Assembly (NCBI RefSeq): GCF_020531945.1
Contig: NZ_JAJATZ010000007.1
Coordinates: forward strand, 1 to 64,000
From: Loktanella gaetbuli
Lineage (GTDB): Bacteria > Pseudomonadota > Alphaproteobacteria > Rhodobacterales > Rhodobacteraceae
Direction: 5' to 3'
Length of the DNA: 64,000 nt
Shown here piece by piece: positions 50,468-59,422 of this stretch. Position 1 is the first letter of the stretch; each line of letters starts with the position of its first letter. The notes beneath the pieces are model-generated. The model was given only the letters and a program-made list of their open reading frames with translations. It was not told the DNA's origin and ran no database searches. Both the position numbers and the translations under genes were made by a program.

Positions 50468-50516
50468 TTAAATTACAAAAATAGCTATATTGGGGTTGCA
50501 TAGTTACGCTGCAACC
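50464..50516 (+). promoter_or_regulatory. Palindromes in the ccr promoter region
   Basis: GTAATTAAATTAC (50464-50476) is a perfect AT-rich palindrome with a central A that includes the stop codon of the preceding gene. Thirty bases on, GGTTGCA (50494-50500) and TGCAACC (50510-50516) form an inverted repeat with nine bases between. Both lie within 120 bases of the ccr ATG in an otherwise GC-rich sequence and may be operators. The first resembles the HexR consensus of gammaproteobacteria, which may be chance. Confidence 0.5.
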
Positions 50517-50583
50517 GCATAAACAATTCCTGCGCCGGTACTGCGGTGCAGCGAATTGGTGGATCATCGCGATGGAGACGGAC

Positions 50584-51864
50584 ATGGCCCTAGATCGAAG
50601 CGCAACCGAAGCGGCGGCGGAAAAGACACTCTACGAGGTCGGCCAGCTGCCGCCTCTCGGCCATGTGCCGGACCAGATGTATGCATGGACGATCCGGCGC
50701 GAGCGTCACGGCGAACCCGACAAGGCATTCGAGATCGAAGTCGTCGACGTGCCCAAGCCTGACAGCAACGAAGTGCTGGTCATGGTGATGGCGGCAGGCG
50801 TCAACTACAACGGGATCTGGGCCGGCCTCGGCATTCCCCTCAGCCCGTTCGACGTGCACAAGGCGGATTATCACATCGCGGGGTCCGACGCCTCGGGGAT
50901 CGTCTGGGCCGTGGGCGACAAGGTGAAACGCTGGAAAGTCGGCGACGAGGTCGTGATTCATTGCAATCAGGACGACGGCGACGACGAACATTGCAACGGC
51001 GGCGATCCGATGGACAGCCCAAGCCAGCGCATTTGGGGCTACGAGACACCTGACGGCAGCTTTGCCCAGTTCACCTGCGTGCAATCGCAGCAGCTGATGC
51101 TGCGCCCCAAGCATCTGACATGGGAAGAGGCCGCCTGCTATACGCTGACGCTGGCCACCGCATACCGAATGCTGTTCGGCCACCACCCGCACGAGTTGAA
51201 GCCCGGTCAGAACGTTCTGGTCTGGGGGGCCTCGGGCGGTCTGGGGTCCTATGCGATCCAGTTGATCAATACGGCAGGTGCCAACGCAATCGGCGTGATT
51301 TCAGACGAATCCAAACGTGATTTCGTCATGTCGCTGGGTGCAAAGGGCGTGCTGAACCGCAATGATTTCAACTGCTGGGGCCAGATGCCCACGGTCAACA
51401 CGCCCGAATACAAGGAATGGTTCGCCGAGACGCGCAAGTTCGGCAAGGCGATCTGGGACATCACCGGCAAGGGCGTGAACGTCGACATGGTGTTCGAACA
51501 CCCCGGCGAGGCGACGTTCCCCGTGTCCACCTTTGTGTGCAAACGTGGCGGCATGGTCGTGATCTGCGCAGGCACCACCGGCTATAACCTGACATTCGAT
51601 GTGCGCTACATGTGGATGCACCAGAAACGTCTGCAAGGCAGCCACTTTGCCAACCTCAAGCAGGCATCGGCTGCGAACCAGTTGATGATCGAACGCAGGC
51701 TGGATCCGTGCATGTCAGAGGTGTTTGGCTGGGACGACATCCCCGCCGCCCACACCAAGATGCGCAAGAACGAACACAAGCCCGGCAACATGGCCGTTCT
51801 GGTTCAAAGCCCGCGCGCTGGCCTGCGCACGGTCGAGGATGCACGCGCCGAACAGCGCGGGTAA
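50584..51864 (+). CDS. ccr: Crotonyl-CoA carboxylase/reductase
   Basis: The start at 50584 (MALDRSATEAAAEKTLYEVG) has GGAG six bases upstream. The 426-residue MDR-superfamily enzyme has PPLGHVPDQMYAWTIRRERHG, AGVNYNGIWAGLG, IHCNQDDGDDEHCNGGDP and the NADPH loop VWGASGGLGSYAIQL; the C-terminus has VEHPGEATFPVSTFVC-like (here MVFEHPGEATFP) and GSHFANLKQASAANQLM. It reductively carboxylates crotonyl-CoA to ethylmalonyl-CoA, the key step of the ethylmalonyl-CoA pathway. A terminator follows the stop. Confidence 0.97.
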   Translation: MALDRSATEAAAEKTLYEVGQLPPLGHVPDQMYAWTIRRERHGEPDKAFEIEVVDVPKPDSNEVLVMVMAAGVNYNGIWAGLGIPLSPFDVHKADYHIAGSDASGIVWAVGDKVKRWKVGDEVVIHCNQDDGDDEHCNGGDPMDSPSQRIWGYETPDGSFAQFTCVQSQQLMLRPKHLTWEEAACYTLTLATAYRMLFGHHPHELKPGQNVLVWGASGGLGSYAIQLINTAGANAIGVISDESKRDFVMSLGAKGVLNRNDFNCWGQMPTVNTPEYKEWFAETRKFGKAIWDITGKGVNVDMVFEHPGEATFPVSTFVCKRGGMVVICAGTTGYNLTFDVRYMWMHQKRLQGSHFANLKQASAANQLMIERRLDPCMSEVFGWDDIPAAHTKMRKNEHKPGNMAVLVQSPRAGLRTVEDARAEQRG

Positions 51865-51881
51865 GGATTGCAGAACGAGGC

Positions 51882-51912
51882 AAAGGGTCCGCCGGTTTGG
51901 CGGGCCCTTTTT
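51882..51912 (+). terminator. Terminator after ccr
   Basis: AAAGGGTCCGCC (51882-51893) pairs with GGCGGGCCCTTT (51899-51910, one G-T pair) around GGTTT, followed by TT. It ends the ccr transcript 18 bases after the stop. Confidence 0.9.
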
Positions 51913-52032
51913 CGTCTGCGGTCCTACCGCAGCGGTGCGCGTCTGCGGAACTGAACACGGCACCGCATGAACCCGGCGCGCAGGCCCGGTTAGCGCTGGC
52001 AGGGCCGGGCCACCGCAGGTAGTGTCGCGGCC

Positions 52033-53568
52033 ATGAATACCCCCGCGATCACCTTTTCCGATGACCAGTCGCAAGCCTGGGACAATGTTGCCGTTATCCT
52101 GCGACAGGCGGGCATCGACCTTGATGGCGACCTGCTGCAACCGCCGCAAACGGACGAATCCGACGTGATGGCCGTGATCGGCAAGGCGGGCAGCGGCAAG
52201 ACCATGTTGCTGGCGGAACTGTATCGCGCGCTGGAGGGTGCTGGCGTCGATATCGTGTCAGGCGACTACGAGAGCAAAAAGCGTCCCAACCGCCGTACGC
52301 TGGCGATCTTGGCACCGACGAACAAGGCCGCCAGCGTCTTGCGCAATCGTGGCGTGCCTGCGACGACGATCCACCGCATCCTGTACACGCCCGTCTATGA
52401 TCCCGAATACGAACGGGTGGCCGAATGGCTGGCAGGGCAGGGCGAACGACCTGAAATCGAGGGCCTGACCGACCTGTCTCTGGACCGCGCCGCCGCGTCC
52501 TATGAACTGCACAAATCCATTCCCGCAGCACTGGCCGCCGCCGGTCTGCGCGGCAGTGATTTCATCACCGGCTGGAAACGCCGCGAGGAACCACTGGATA
52601 TCGGGTTCGTCGATGAATCCTCGATGCTGGATCAAAAACAATTCGAAGATCTACGCGAGATCTTTCCCACCTTGCTGTTGTTCGGTGATCCGGCCCAGTT
52701 GCCGCCGGTCCAGTCCAGCGGTGGCATGGTTTTCGAGACGCTACCAGAGAGCCGGGTGCAGACGCTGAACCGTATCCATCGTCAGGACGCAGACAACCCG
52801 ATCCTTGATCTGGCGCATGCGCTGGCAGACCCGATGCTGGATTTCTATCATTTCGAGCGGATGATCGCAGAGGCCGCTGCGCGCGACGAACGTGTGGTCA
52901 TGGCCCAGAGGGTCGAATCCGATCTGATGGCGCGGTCGCCGGTTCTGGTCTGGACGAACAAGACGCGCATTAGGTTGATCCACGCCTTTCGCGCGGCCTT
53001 TGATGCACCGCCCGACAGCCTGCTGGAAGGCGAGCCGCTGATCTGCGACGGCATCGAACTACCGATGAAGCACCGCAAGAAACGGCTCGACCTCGAGGCG
53101 CGCGGCCTGATCAAGGGCGCACAGGTCATCTACCTCGGGCCGGGCAAGCGGCCCGGTTTCAGCCGTTTGCACCTGATCGGCGCACTGGACCCGCAGATGT
53201 CGGCGGCCAGTATCGTCAAGATCGAACACGAGGGCGACGCCGAACCCTTTATCCCCTTTGCCGCGAAGATGGGGGCGACCTTCCTGCACGGGGCCGCTGT
53301 CACCATCCACAAGGCCCAAGGGAGTCAGTGGGACACGGTGCAGGTCTTTGCTCCCGATATCGAAATGGCGTCCCGCATGGGCCGGGTCGAGGCTGGCCAG
53401 CCGCTGTGGAAACGGCTGGCCTATGTTGCCATCACGCGGGCGGAAACGCAGTTGCGCTGGGTCGTGCGGAACCGTCTGGGCAAACCGGCGGAACCGGTCT
53501 TGCGGGTCGATGATCTGAAACCCGGACCTGCGCCTTTGGTCTTGCAGGCCGAAACCGACGACAGCTAG
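52033..53568 (+). CDS. RecD-like superfamily 1B DNA helicase/ATPase
   Basis: The 511-residue protein has the SF1 helicase motifs in order: Walker A IGKAGSGKT (near 49-57), motif Ia LAPTNKAASVLRNRG, Walker B IGFVDESSML, motif III LLLFGDPAQLPPVQ, motif IV-like TNKTR, and motif V/VI AVTIHKAQGSQWD and YVAITRAETQL. It lacks the long N-terminal domain of RecD2, and there is no RecB or RecC gene near. It presumably unwinds or translocates on DNA; the biological pathway is unknown. It converges on a TIGR02186 gene with a four-base overlap. Confidence 0.9.
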   Translation: MNTPAITFSDDQSQAWDNVAVILRQAGIDLDGDLLQPPQTDESDVMAVIGKAGSGKTMLLAELYRALEGAGVDIVSGDYESKKRPNRRTLAILAPTNKAASVLRNRGVPATTIHRILYTPVYDPEYERVAEWLAGQGERPEIEGLTDLSLDRAAASYELHKSIPAALAAAGLRGSDFITGWKRREEPLDIGFVDESSMLDQKQFEDLREIFPTLLLFGDPAQLPPVQSSGGMVFETLPESRVQTLNRIHRQDADNPILDLAHALADPMLDFYHFERMIAEAAARDERVVMAQRVESDLMARSPVLVWTNKTRIRLIHAFRAAFDAPPDSLLEGEPLICDGIELPMKHRKKRLDLEARGLIKGAQVIYLGPGKRPGFSRLHLIGALDPQMSAASIVKIEHEGDAEPFIPFAAKMGATFLHGAAVTIHKAQGSQWDTVQVFAPDIEMASRMGRVEAGQPLWKRLAYVAITRAETQLRWVVRNRLGKPAEPVLRVDDLKPGPAPLVLQAETDDS

Positions 53569-54317
53569 CGGCGCAGTGCTGCAAATCCGGCCGATGCCGC
53601 CCAACCCGCAGCCGCCGCCAGGACCAGAGACAGCATCCCGTAGATCAGCGGATCGGAATGCGCGAGGTTGTAGAGCCATCGTTCCAGTCCAACCTTTTGC
53701 ACGGGAATGACGGTGCTGGCCTCGTCGATAGGGCGACCGTCGCGGGTCAGGAAAATACGCGCCACATAATCGCCTTCGGTCAGATTGGCAGGCAGGGCGA
53801 ATGACGCCATGAACAGCGTATCCTGTTCCAGATCGACGCCGTTGATCTGGGTCTGATACAGGTTATCAGCCTCGCGGATGCGGATCAGTGCCTCGGTGAA
53901 TGCGGCGCTGTCCTGCACGGTTGCGCCAACCGACCGGATCGCGCGAGGGATCGTGATCTCTTGGCGCAGGTCTGACGTGTCTCGCAGCACCTCTTGCAAG
54001 GGGCCGGATGTCGCCACTGCATAGAATGAGGGGGCATTGTCGACCTCGACCTCGTCGGTGTTGATCCAGATGCCATAGCGGCGGGCCTTGCGATAGACCG
54101 ACACGCGCTGGTCAGGGCCGGCGACGGTGACGATGACGCCCAGATCACCGTCGTCCGTCGGGGCGGGTGCGTCGCGGCGGACAGCACCAAAGATCAGGAT
54201 ATCATCCCCGTCAAAGGTCGCGGTGATCGAAACGGAATCCTGGCTTAGTCCCAGAACGATGGTTTCTGCACGGGCAGCACCGGTCAAAATAAGCAAGATC
54301 AGGATGATGCGGAACAT
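53565..54317 (-). CDS. TIGR02186 family membrane-anchored protein
   Basis: The 250-residue protein has a signal peptide (MFRIILILLILTGAARAE), a beta-rich periplasmic region (VLGLSQDSVSITATFDGDDILIFGAVRR and later ADNLYQTQINGVDL), and one C-terminal membrane helix near 220-245 (YGMLSLVLAAAAGWAASAG). This layout and wording match the TIGR02186 family, usually encoded next to a TauE/SafE protein, as here. It is thought to work with that permease. The start overlaps the permease stop by one base. Confidence 0.88.
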   Translation of the reverse strand: MFRIILILLILTGAARAETIVLGLSQDSVSITATFDGDDILIFGAVRRDAPAPTDDGDLGVIVTVAGPDQRVSVYRKARRYGIWINTDEVEVDNAPSFYAVATSGPLQEVLRDTSDLRQEITIPRAIRSVGATVQDSAAFTEALIRIREADNLYQTQINGVDLEQDTLFMASFALPANLTEGDYVARIFLTRDGRPIDEASTVIPVQKVGLERWLYNLAHSDPLIYGMLSLVLAAAAGWAASAGFAALRR

Positions 54318-55234
54318 CAGACCCCTCCTGCGCTAACGGAGTAAAGTTCGGCCGGTTGCAGCAGCAAATCCAGCGCCAGTTTCCCGCAGACCAGCAGCAC
54401 CAGCAACGCCAGCAGGATGCGCAGCTGTTCGGCCTTGAGCCGAAGCCCCAGGATCGCCCCGAATTGCGCACCGATCACGCCGCCGATGATCAAGAGCAGG
54501 GCGAGCACGATGTCGACGGTATAGTTTGTCGTGGCGTGCAGCATGGTCGTGTAGGAGGTCACGAAGATGATCTGGAATAGCGATGTGCCGATCACCACCT
54601 TGGTCGGCATGCCCAGCAGATAGATCATCGCAGGCACCATCACGAAACCGCCACCCACGCCCATGATCGCGGACAAAATGCCGACGAACACGCCGACCAG
54701 CAGCGGCGGCACGACCGAAATATACAACCCCGATACCCGGAATTTGACCTTCAGCGGCAGCTTGTGCACCCAGTTGTGCTGACGACGTGCGCGACGCGGA
54801 CCCGACGGGTTACGCGCCCGGCGCATGGCGTTCAGACTCTCGATCATCATCAGCGACCCGATGGTGCCCAGAAATACCACGTAGAACAGGTTCACCAACA
54901 GATCGACCTGACCTAGTGCGCGCAGGTAGTTGAACACGACCAGGCCCAGCGACGACCCGATCAGGCCGCCGATCAGCAGCACGGTGCCCATGCGGAAATC
55001 GACCGTCTTGCGTTTCACATGGGCCAGCAACGCAGAAAAGCTGGAGGCAACGATCTGGTTTGTCGATGTCGCAACCGCGACAGCCGGGGGAATGCCCACA
55101 AAAAACAAGAGCGGCGTGATCAGAAACCCACCGCCTACACCGAACATGCCCGATAGCAACCCGACCAGCCCCCCGAGGCCCAGCAACAGGAACGCGTCGA
55201 CCGACACTTCGGCGATGGGTAGGTATATCTGCAT
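54317..55234 (-). CDS. Sulfite exporter TauE/SafE family protein
   Basis: I use ATG 55234 (MQIYLPIAEVSVDAFLLLG); a GTG at 55255 is an alternative, neither with a strong ribosome site. The 305-residue protein has eight hydrophobic segments and the duplicated TauE pattern (GLLSGMFGVGGGFLITPLLFFVG and GILSAIMGVGGGFVMVPAMIYL). A basic stretch rich in Arg (RRARRQHNW) lies in the middle cytoplasmic loop. It should export sulfite or an organosulfur anion with its TIGR02186 partner. Confidence 0.87.
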   Translation of the reverse strand: MQIYLPIAEVSVDAFLLLGLGGLVGLLSGMFGVGGGFLITPLLFFVGIPPAVAVATSTNQIVASSFSALLAHVKRKTVDFRMGTVLLIGGLIGSSLGLVVFNYLRALGQVDLLVNLFYVVFLGTIGSLMMIESLNAMRRARNPSGPRRARRQHNWVHKLPLKVKFRVSGLYISVVPPLLVGVFVGILSAIMGVGGGFVMVPAMIYLLGMPTKVVIGTSLFQIIFVTSYTTMLHATTNYTVDIVLALLLIIGGVIGAQFGAILGLRLKAEQLRILLALLVLLVCGKLALDLLLQPAELYSVSAGGV

Positions 55235-55253
55235 GTCTGTTCCGGACAGTGGC

Positions 55254-55288
55254 ACGAAAACGATAACCGGGCGCGGAACCGCGCCCGG
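55254..55288 (-). terminator. Terminator after the BMP-transporter operon
   Basis: CCGGGCGCGG (55267-55276 on the plus strand) and CCGCGCCCGG (55279-55288) form a perfect stem; the minus strand continues TTATCGTTTT. It lies 15 bases after the stop of the last permease gene and before the TauE gene. Confidence 0.8.
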
Positions 55289-55302
55289 CTGTCAGATTAC
55301 CC

Positions 55303-56271
55303 TTATCGCTCTTTGACGTAGGGTTCACCCCCTGCACGCGGTGGAATCGCCTTTCCGACGAAACCAGCCAGAATGACGACCGTCAGGATATAGGGCAGGG
55401 CGTCCAGTAGCTGCGACTGGATGTTGAACTGCAACACCCGTTCGATCAGGTCGGACCGCAGCGCGATCGCTTGCAGGAAACCGAACAGCAGGCAGGCCCA
55501 CAGACAATAGACGGGCCGCCATTTTGCAAAGATCAGCGCGGCCAATGCGATATAGCCACGTCCGGCGCTCATGTCCTTGGTGAAACCGGCTTGCAGGGCG
55601 GTCGCCAGATAGGCGCCTGCAATGCCGCACAGCACGCCACAGATGGCCACTGCGGCGAACCGCATACCGACGACGCTGATGCCCGCCGTGTCGACCGCCG
55701 CCGGATTTTCACCCACGGCCCGCAGGCGCAGACCGAAACGGGTGGAAAACAGCACCCAGGCCGTGATCGGGACGATCAGCAGCGCGAGATAGACGATGAT
55801 GGTATGGCCTGAAATCAGCTCGTAATAGATCGGACCCAGCACGGGCACATCGCGCAGTGCCTCGGCCCCCGGCAGGGTGATCGGATTGAACCGTGCGGCA
55901 CCCGCCAGCTGGGGCGTGCGTCCGCCTTCGGCGAACCAGCTTTGTGCGATGACGACCGTCAGGCCAGCGGCCAGAAAGTTGATGGCGACCCCTGAAATCA
56001 ACTGGTTGCCCCGGAAGGTGATCGAGGCGAGCCCGTGAATCGCGGACAACAACAGAGATGCAAAGATCCCCGCCAGCAGGCCCAGCCAGACGCTGCCCGT
56101 GACGGCAGCAATCGCCGCGGACAGGAATGCGGCAGCCAGCATCTTGCCCTCTAGCCCGATGTCGAAAATGCCCGCGCGTTCGGAAAACAGACCGGCCAGA
56201 CAGGCCAGCAGCAGCGGTGTTGCCAGTCGCAGTGTCGAATCCAGCAGTTGCAGCAGTGTCAGCAGATCCAT
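55303..56271 (-). CDS. BMP-type ABC transporter permease, second subunit
   Basis: The 322-residue membrane protein has about nine or ten segments and the BPD_transp_2 motif ERAGIFDIGLEGKMLAAAF, followed by GAYLATALQAGFTKDMSAGRGYIALAALIFAKWRP. These are typical of permeases for nucleosides in YufQ/NupQ systems. It begins on the last base of the partner permease stop (TGATG at 56271). A terminator follows. Confidence 0.9.
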   Translation of the reverse strand: MDLLTLLQLLDSTLRLATPLLLACLAGLFSERAGIFDIGLEGKMLAAAFLSAAIAAVTGSVWLGLLAGIFASLLLSAIHGLASITFRGNQLISGVAINFLAAGLTVVIAQSWFAEGGRTPQLAGAARFNPITLPGAEALRDVPVLGPIYYELISGHTIIVYLALLIVPITAWVLFSTRFGLRLRAVGENPAAVDTAGISVVGMRFAAVAICGVLCGIAGAYLATALQAGFTKDMSAGRGYIALAALIFAKWRPVYCLWACLLFGFLQAIALRSDLIERVLQFNIQSQLLDALPYILTVVILAGFVGKAIPPRAGGEPYVKER

Positions 56272-57401
56272 CAGTTCGTCCCCACGGCAGGCGTCGATTT
56301 CGCGTCAGGCTTGGGCGGTTTGCGGCGCGACAGGAAAAACCGTTCCAGCGGCATCCGCACCATGTTGTCCAGCGCACCGGTGAACAGGATGACCAGCGCC
56401 TGAATGACGACAATCAGCTCACGCGGGATCGACGTCCACAGCGCCAGTTCTGCCCCACCCTGGTACAGGAACCCGAACAGGATCGCGGCCAGAAATACGC
56501 CCAGCGGGTGACTGCGGCCCATCAGCGCCACGGCGATGCCGATGAAACCAGCACCTTCGACAGCGTTCAGCACCAAACGTTCTGCCTCGCCCTGCACGTT
56601 GTTGATCGCCATCATCCCGGCCAGACCGCCCGAAATCAGCAATGACACGACGATGATCTTGGTCGGGCTGATGCCCGCGTATTTCGCCGCCGATTCCGAA
56701 TGCCCGTAGGCGCGGATCTCGTATCCCAAGCGCGTGCGCCAGATCAGTGCCCACAGCGCGATACAGGCCGCAATCGCCACGAAAAAGCTGATGTTCGCCG
56801 GTGCGCCGCGAAACAGCGTGGCCTCACCGAACGAAAACATGTCCTGAAAACTGGGCAGATGCGTGGTTTCGGGAAACTTGCCTGTGGCGGGTTCCATGCT
56901 GCCCGCAGGTTTTAGCGCGCCGACCAGCAGATAGTTCAGCAGCGCTGCGGCGATAAAGTTGAACATGATCGTCGTGATGACGATGTGACTGCCCCGCTTG
57001 GCCTGAAGGATCGCCGGGATAAAGGCCCAGGCAGCCCCGAACAGCGCCGCACCGACGCTGGCCGTGATCAATGCCAGCGACCAATGCGGAAACGGGATGT
57101 ACAGACACACGAGGGCGACGCCCAGACCGCCCAGGACGGCCTGACCTTCACCACCGATATTGAACATGCGCGCGTGAAACGCGATGGCCACGGCGAGACC
57201 GGTAAAGATGAAATTGGTCGCGTAATACAGCGTATAGCCCCAGCCATAGGTCGACCCCAGCGCGCCATCCACCATCAGTTTCAGGGCATCCCAGGGGTTT
57301 TCACCAATGGCCAGGATGACCAGCGCCGAGAGAACCGCCGCAAGCAGCAGCGAAATCAGCGGAACCAGAATGACCTCGGCCCATTTTGGCATGACATCCA
57401 T
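56271..57401 (-). CDS. BMP-type ABC transporter permease, first subunit
   Basis: The 376-residue protein has about ten membrane segments and the motif AFHARMFNIGGEGQAVLGGLG, then AKYAGISPTKIIVVSLLISGGLAGMMAINNVQG, as in YufP/NupP permeases. It starts two bases after the ATP-binding gene stop, so the order ATPase, permease, permease is tight and coupled. Together these subunits should import nucleosides or related compounds; the substrate is inferred from family, not shown. Confidence 0.9.
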   Translation of the reverse strand: MDVMPKWAEVILVPLISLLLAAVLSALVILAIGENPWDALKLMVDGALGSTYGWGYTLYYATNFIFTGLAVAIAFHARMFNIGGEGQAVLGGLGVALVCLYIPFPHWSLALITASVGAALFGAAWAFIPAILQAKRGSHIVITTIMFNFIAAALLNYLLVGALKPAGSMEPATGKFPETTHLPSFQDMFSFGEATLFRGAPANISFFVAIAACIALWALIWRTRLGYEIRAYGHSESAAKYAGISPTKIIVVSLLISGGLAGMMAINNVQGEAERLVLNAVEGAGFIGIAVALMGRSHPLGVFLAAILFGFLYQGGAELALWTSIPRELIVVIQALVILFTGALDNMVRMPLERFFLSRRKPPKPDAKSTPAVGTN

Positions 57402-57403
57402 GA

Positions 57404-58990
57404 TCAGACCTTTCCCGTTCCGGCATGTGCCAGGTTTTCTTCGATGTCTTTCACGCTGACCTGTGATGGATTTCCGGTCATGCCCGCCATCAACAGGCCC
57501 AGTTCCTTTTCGTCGGTCTGCGCGGGGTCGCGTTCGCCCATGATGTGACCGTCGAACATGACTGCAATCCGGTCGGACAGCGCGAGGATTTCCTCCAGTT
57601 CGACAGACACGAGCAGGATGGCCTTGCCCTGATCGCGCAAGGCGACGATCTGCTGATGGATGAATTCGATCGCGCCGATATCCACGCCGCGCGTGGGCTG
57701 ACCGATCAGCAGCAGGTCGGGGTTACGCTCTATCTCGCGGGCCAGTACGATCTTTTGCTGGTTTCCGCCCGAAAAATTCTTGGCCGCCAGCTTGGGATCC
57801 GGGGGGCGCACGTCAAAGCGTTCCATCTTTTCGGTGGTATCTTGCAGGATCGCTGCGTTGTTCATGAACAGGCCGTTGCGATATCTGGCGTCGTGGTGAT
57901 AGCCGAACGCGGTGTTTTCCCAGGCCGCGTAATCCATGATCAGACCTTCGGCCTGCCGGTCCTCGGGAACATGGGCGATGCCGCGCCGCCGCCTGCTTTG
58001 TCCGTCGGATTTCTGGCCTGTCAGGTCGATCGGTGTGCCGTTGACGATGATCTTTCCCGATGCCTTTTCGTAGCCGCCCAGAACCTCCAGCAATTCGGAC
58101 TGACCATTGCCGGCCACCCCCGCAATCCCCAGGATTTCACCCGCTCGCACGTTGAAACTGATGCCCTTGACCCGGTGAACACCCTTGGCGTCGGTCACGT
58201 TCAGGTTCTGCACATCCAGAATCACATCGCCGGGTCGGGCAGGGGCTTTTTCCACCCGCAACAACACCTTGCGCCCGACCATCAGTTCGGCCAGTTCCTG
58301 CGGGCTGGTATCGACCGTTTTGACAGTCGCTGTCATCTCGCCACGGCGCATGACGCTGACCGTGTCGGTGATGTCCATGATTTCGCGCAGTTTATGCGTG
58401 ATCAGGATGATCGTCTTGCCCTCGCGGCGCAGGTTTTCGAGGATGCGGAACAGGTGATCAGCCTCGGCCGGGGTCAGCACGCCGGTCGGTTCATCAAGGA
58501 TCAGAATGTCCGCCTGCCTATACAGCGCCTTGAGGATTTCGACCCTCTGCTGCATGCCCACGCCGATATCCTCTACAATCGCGTCGGGGTCGACGTTCAG
58601 TTCGTATTCGTCCGCCAGCGCCTTGAGTTCGCGTCGCGCGCGCGACAGCGACGGACGCAACAGCCCGCTGTCCTCTGCCCCGAGGATGATGTTTTCCAGA
58701 ACGGTGAAATTCTCGACCAGCTTGAAATGCTGGAACACCATGCCGATGCCCGCCGCGATGGCGGCCTGGCTGTCGGGGATATCCGTTTTGGTGCCGCCGA
58801 TGAAAATCTCGCCTTTGTCGGCTTTGTAAAATCCGTAGAGGATGCTCATCAGTGTCGATTTGCCTGCGCCATTTTCACCGATGATCCCGTGGATCGTGCC
58901 GGGCATGACCCGAATGCTGATGTCCTTGTTGGCCTGAACGGGCCCGAACGCCTTGGAAATACCCTTGAGTTCGATAGCAGGTGCGGTCAT
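57404..58990 (-). CDS. BMP-type ABC transporter ATP-binding protein (two-domain)
   Basis: The start is ATG 58990 (MTAPAIELKGISKAFG), overlapping the NTF2-like gene by ATGA; a longer frame runs upstream but is antisense. The 528-residue protein has two ATPase domains. The first has GENGAGKSTLMSIL, VGMQQRVEILKAL and ILILDEPTGVL; the second has AGVAGNGQSELLEVLG and KNFSGGNQQKIVLARE with LLIGQPTRGVDIGA. This double layout is normal for nucleoside/sugar (RbsA/MglA-like) ATPases. It energises the two permeases downstream. Confidence 0.93.
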   Translation of the reverse strand: MTAPAIELKGISKAFGPVQANKDISIRVMPGTIHGIIGENGAGKSTLMSILYGFYKADKGEIFIGGTKTDIPDSQAAIAAGIGMVFQHFKLVENFTVLENIILGAEDSGLLRPSLSRARRELKALADEYELNVDPDAIVEDIGVGMQQRVEILKALYRQADILILDEPTGVLTPAEADHLFRILENLRREGKTIILITHKLREIMDITDTVSVMRRGEMTATVKTVDTSPQELAELMVGRKVLLRVEKAPARPGDVILDVQNLNVTDAKGVHRVKGISFNVRAGEILGIAGVAGNGQSELLEVLGGYEKASGKIIVNGTPIDLTGQKSDGQSRRRRGIAHVPEDRQAEGLIMDYAAWENTAFGYHHDARYRNGLFMNNAAILQDTTEKMERFDVRPPDPKLAAKNFSGGNQQKIVLAREIERNPDLLLIGQPTRGVDIGAIEFIHQQIVALRDQGKAILLVSVELEEILALSDRIAVMFDGHIMGERDPAQTDEKELGLLMAGMTGNPSQVSVKDIEENLAHAGTGKV

Positions 58991-59346
58991 TGCTGCAGCC
59001 CTCCTGCGCCGGCAAATCCGGCGAGCGTCGTCACCTGGCCTGTTGCGTTCAGTGCGGCGAAATAGGTGCCGTGCTGTGTCCAATCGCCACCATCGCCGAA
59101 TCCCACGATGCTGCGGGCGAACCCGTTCTGCACGTCCGTCTGGATCACCCCGGCGGTCCAGCCGGGTGCCATCTGCGCATACATGTCGACATAGTCGACC
59201 AACGTGTCCAGTGTCGTGAGGTGTCCCGGGCTGCGCGGGTCGCAATAGACGAAATTGTCGGCCATGCAGGCCGCAATGGTCGCGCGGCGTTTCGCGGCGT
59301 CCGTTTCGCCCCATGCAGCAAAGAAATCGGCGATGCGGTCTGTCAT
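58987..59346 (-). CDS. Small NTF2/SnoaL-like protein embedded in the ABC-transporter operon
   Basis: The 119-residue protein has the cone-shaped fold pattern of SnoaL/NTF2 proteins: DRIADFFAAWGETDAAKRRATIAAC, MADNFVYCDPRSPGHLTTLDTLVDYVDMYAQ, then alternating strands ending FAGFAGAGGLQQ-like. The catalytic role is unknown, though the Asp/His pocket is plausible for a small-molecule binder or isomerase. AAGGGATG precedes the start, and its stop overlaps the ATPase start by ATGA, so it is made with the transporter. It may modify or sense the transported compound; that is a guess. Confidence 0.78.
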   Translation of the reverse strand: MTDRIADFFAAWGETDAAKRRATIAACMADNFVYCDPRSPGHLTTLDTLVDYVDMYAQMAPGWTAGVIQTDVQNGFARSIVGFGDGGDWTQHGTYFAALNATGQVTTLAGFAGAGGLQQ

Positions 59347-59422
59347 GACATCCCTTTTATTTTACGCATTGGGGCCGCGCCTATAATCGGCACGGCCCCG
59401 GGTCTTGGCCTGATCGGCTGTC

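Noticed and set aside
57545..59065. Plus-strand 506-codon open frame over the ABC ATPase gene
   Set aside because: It is antisense to a clear two-domain ATPase and has no domain pattern.
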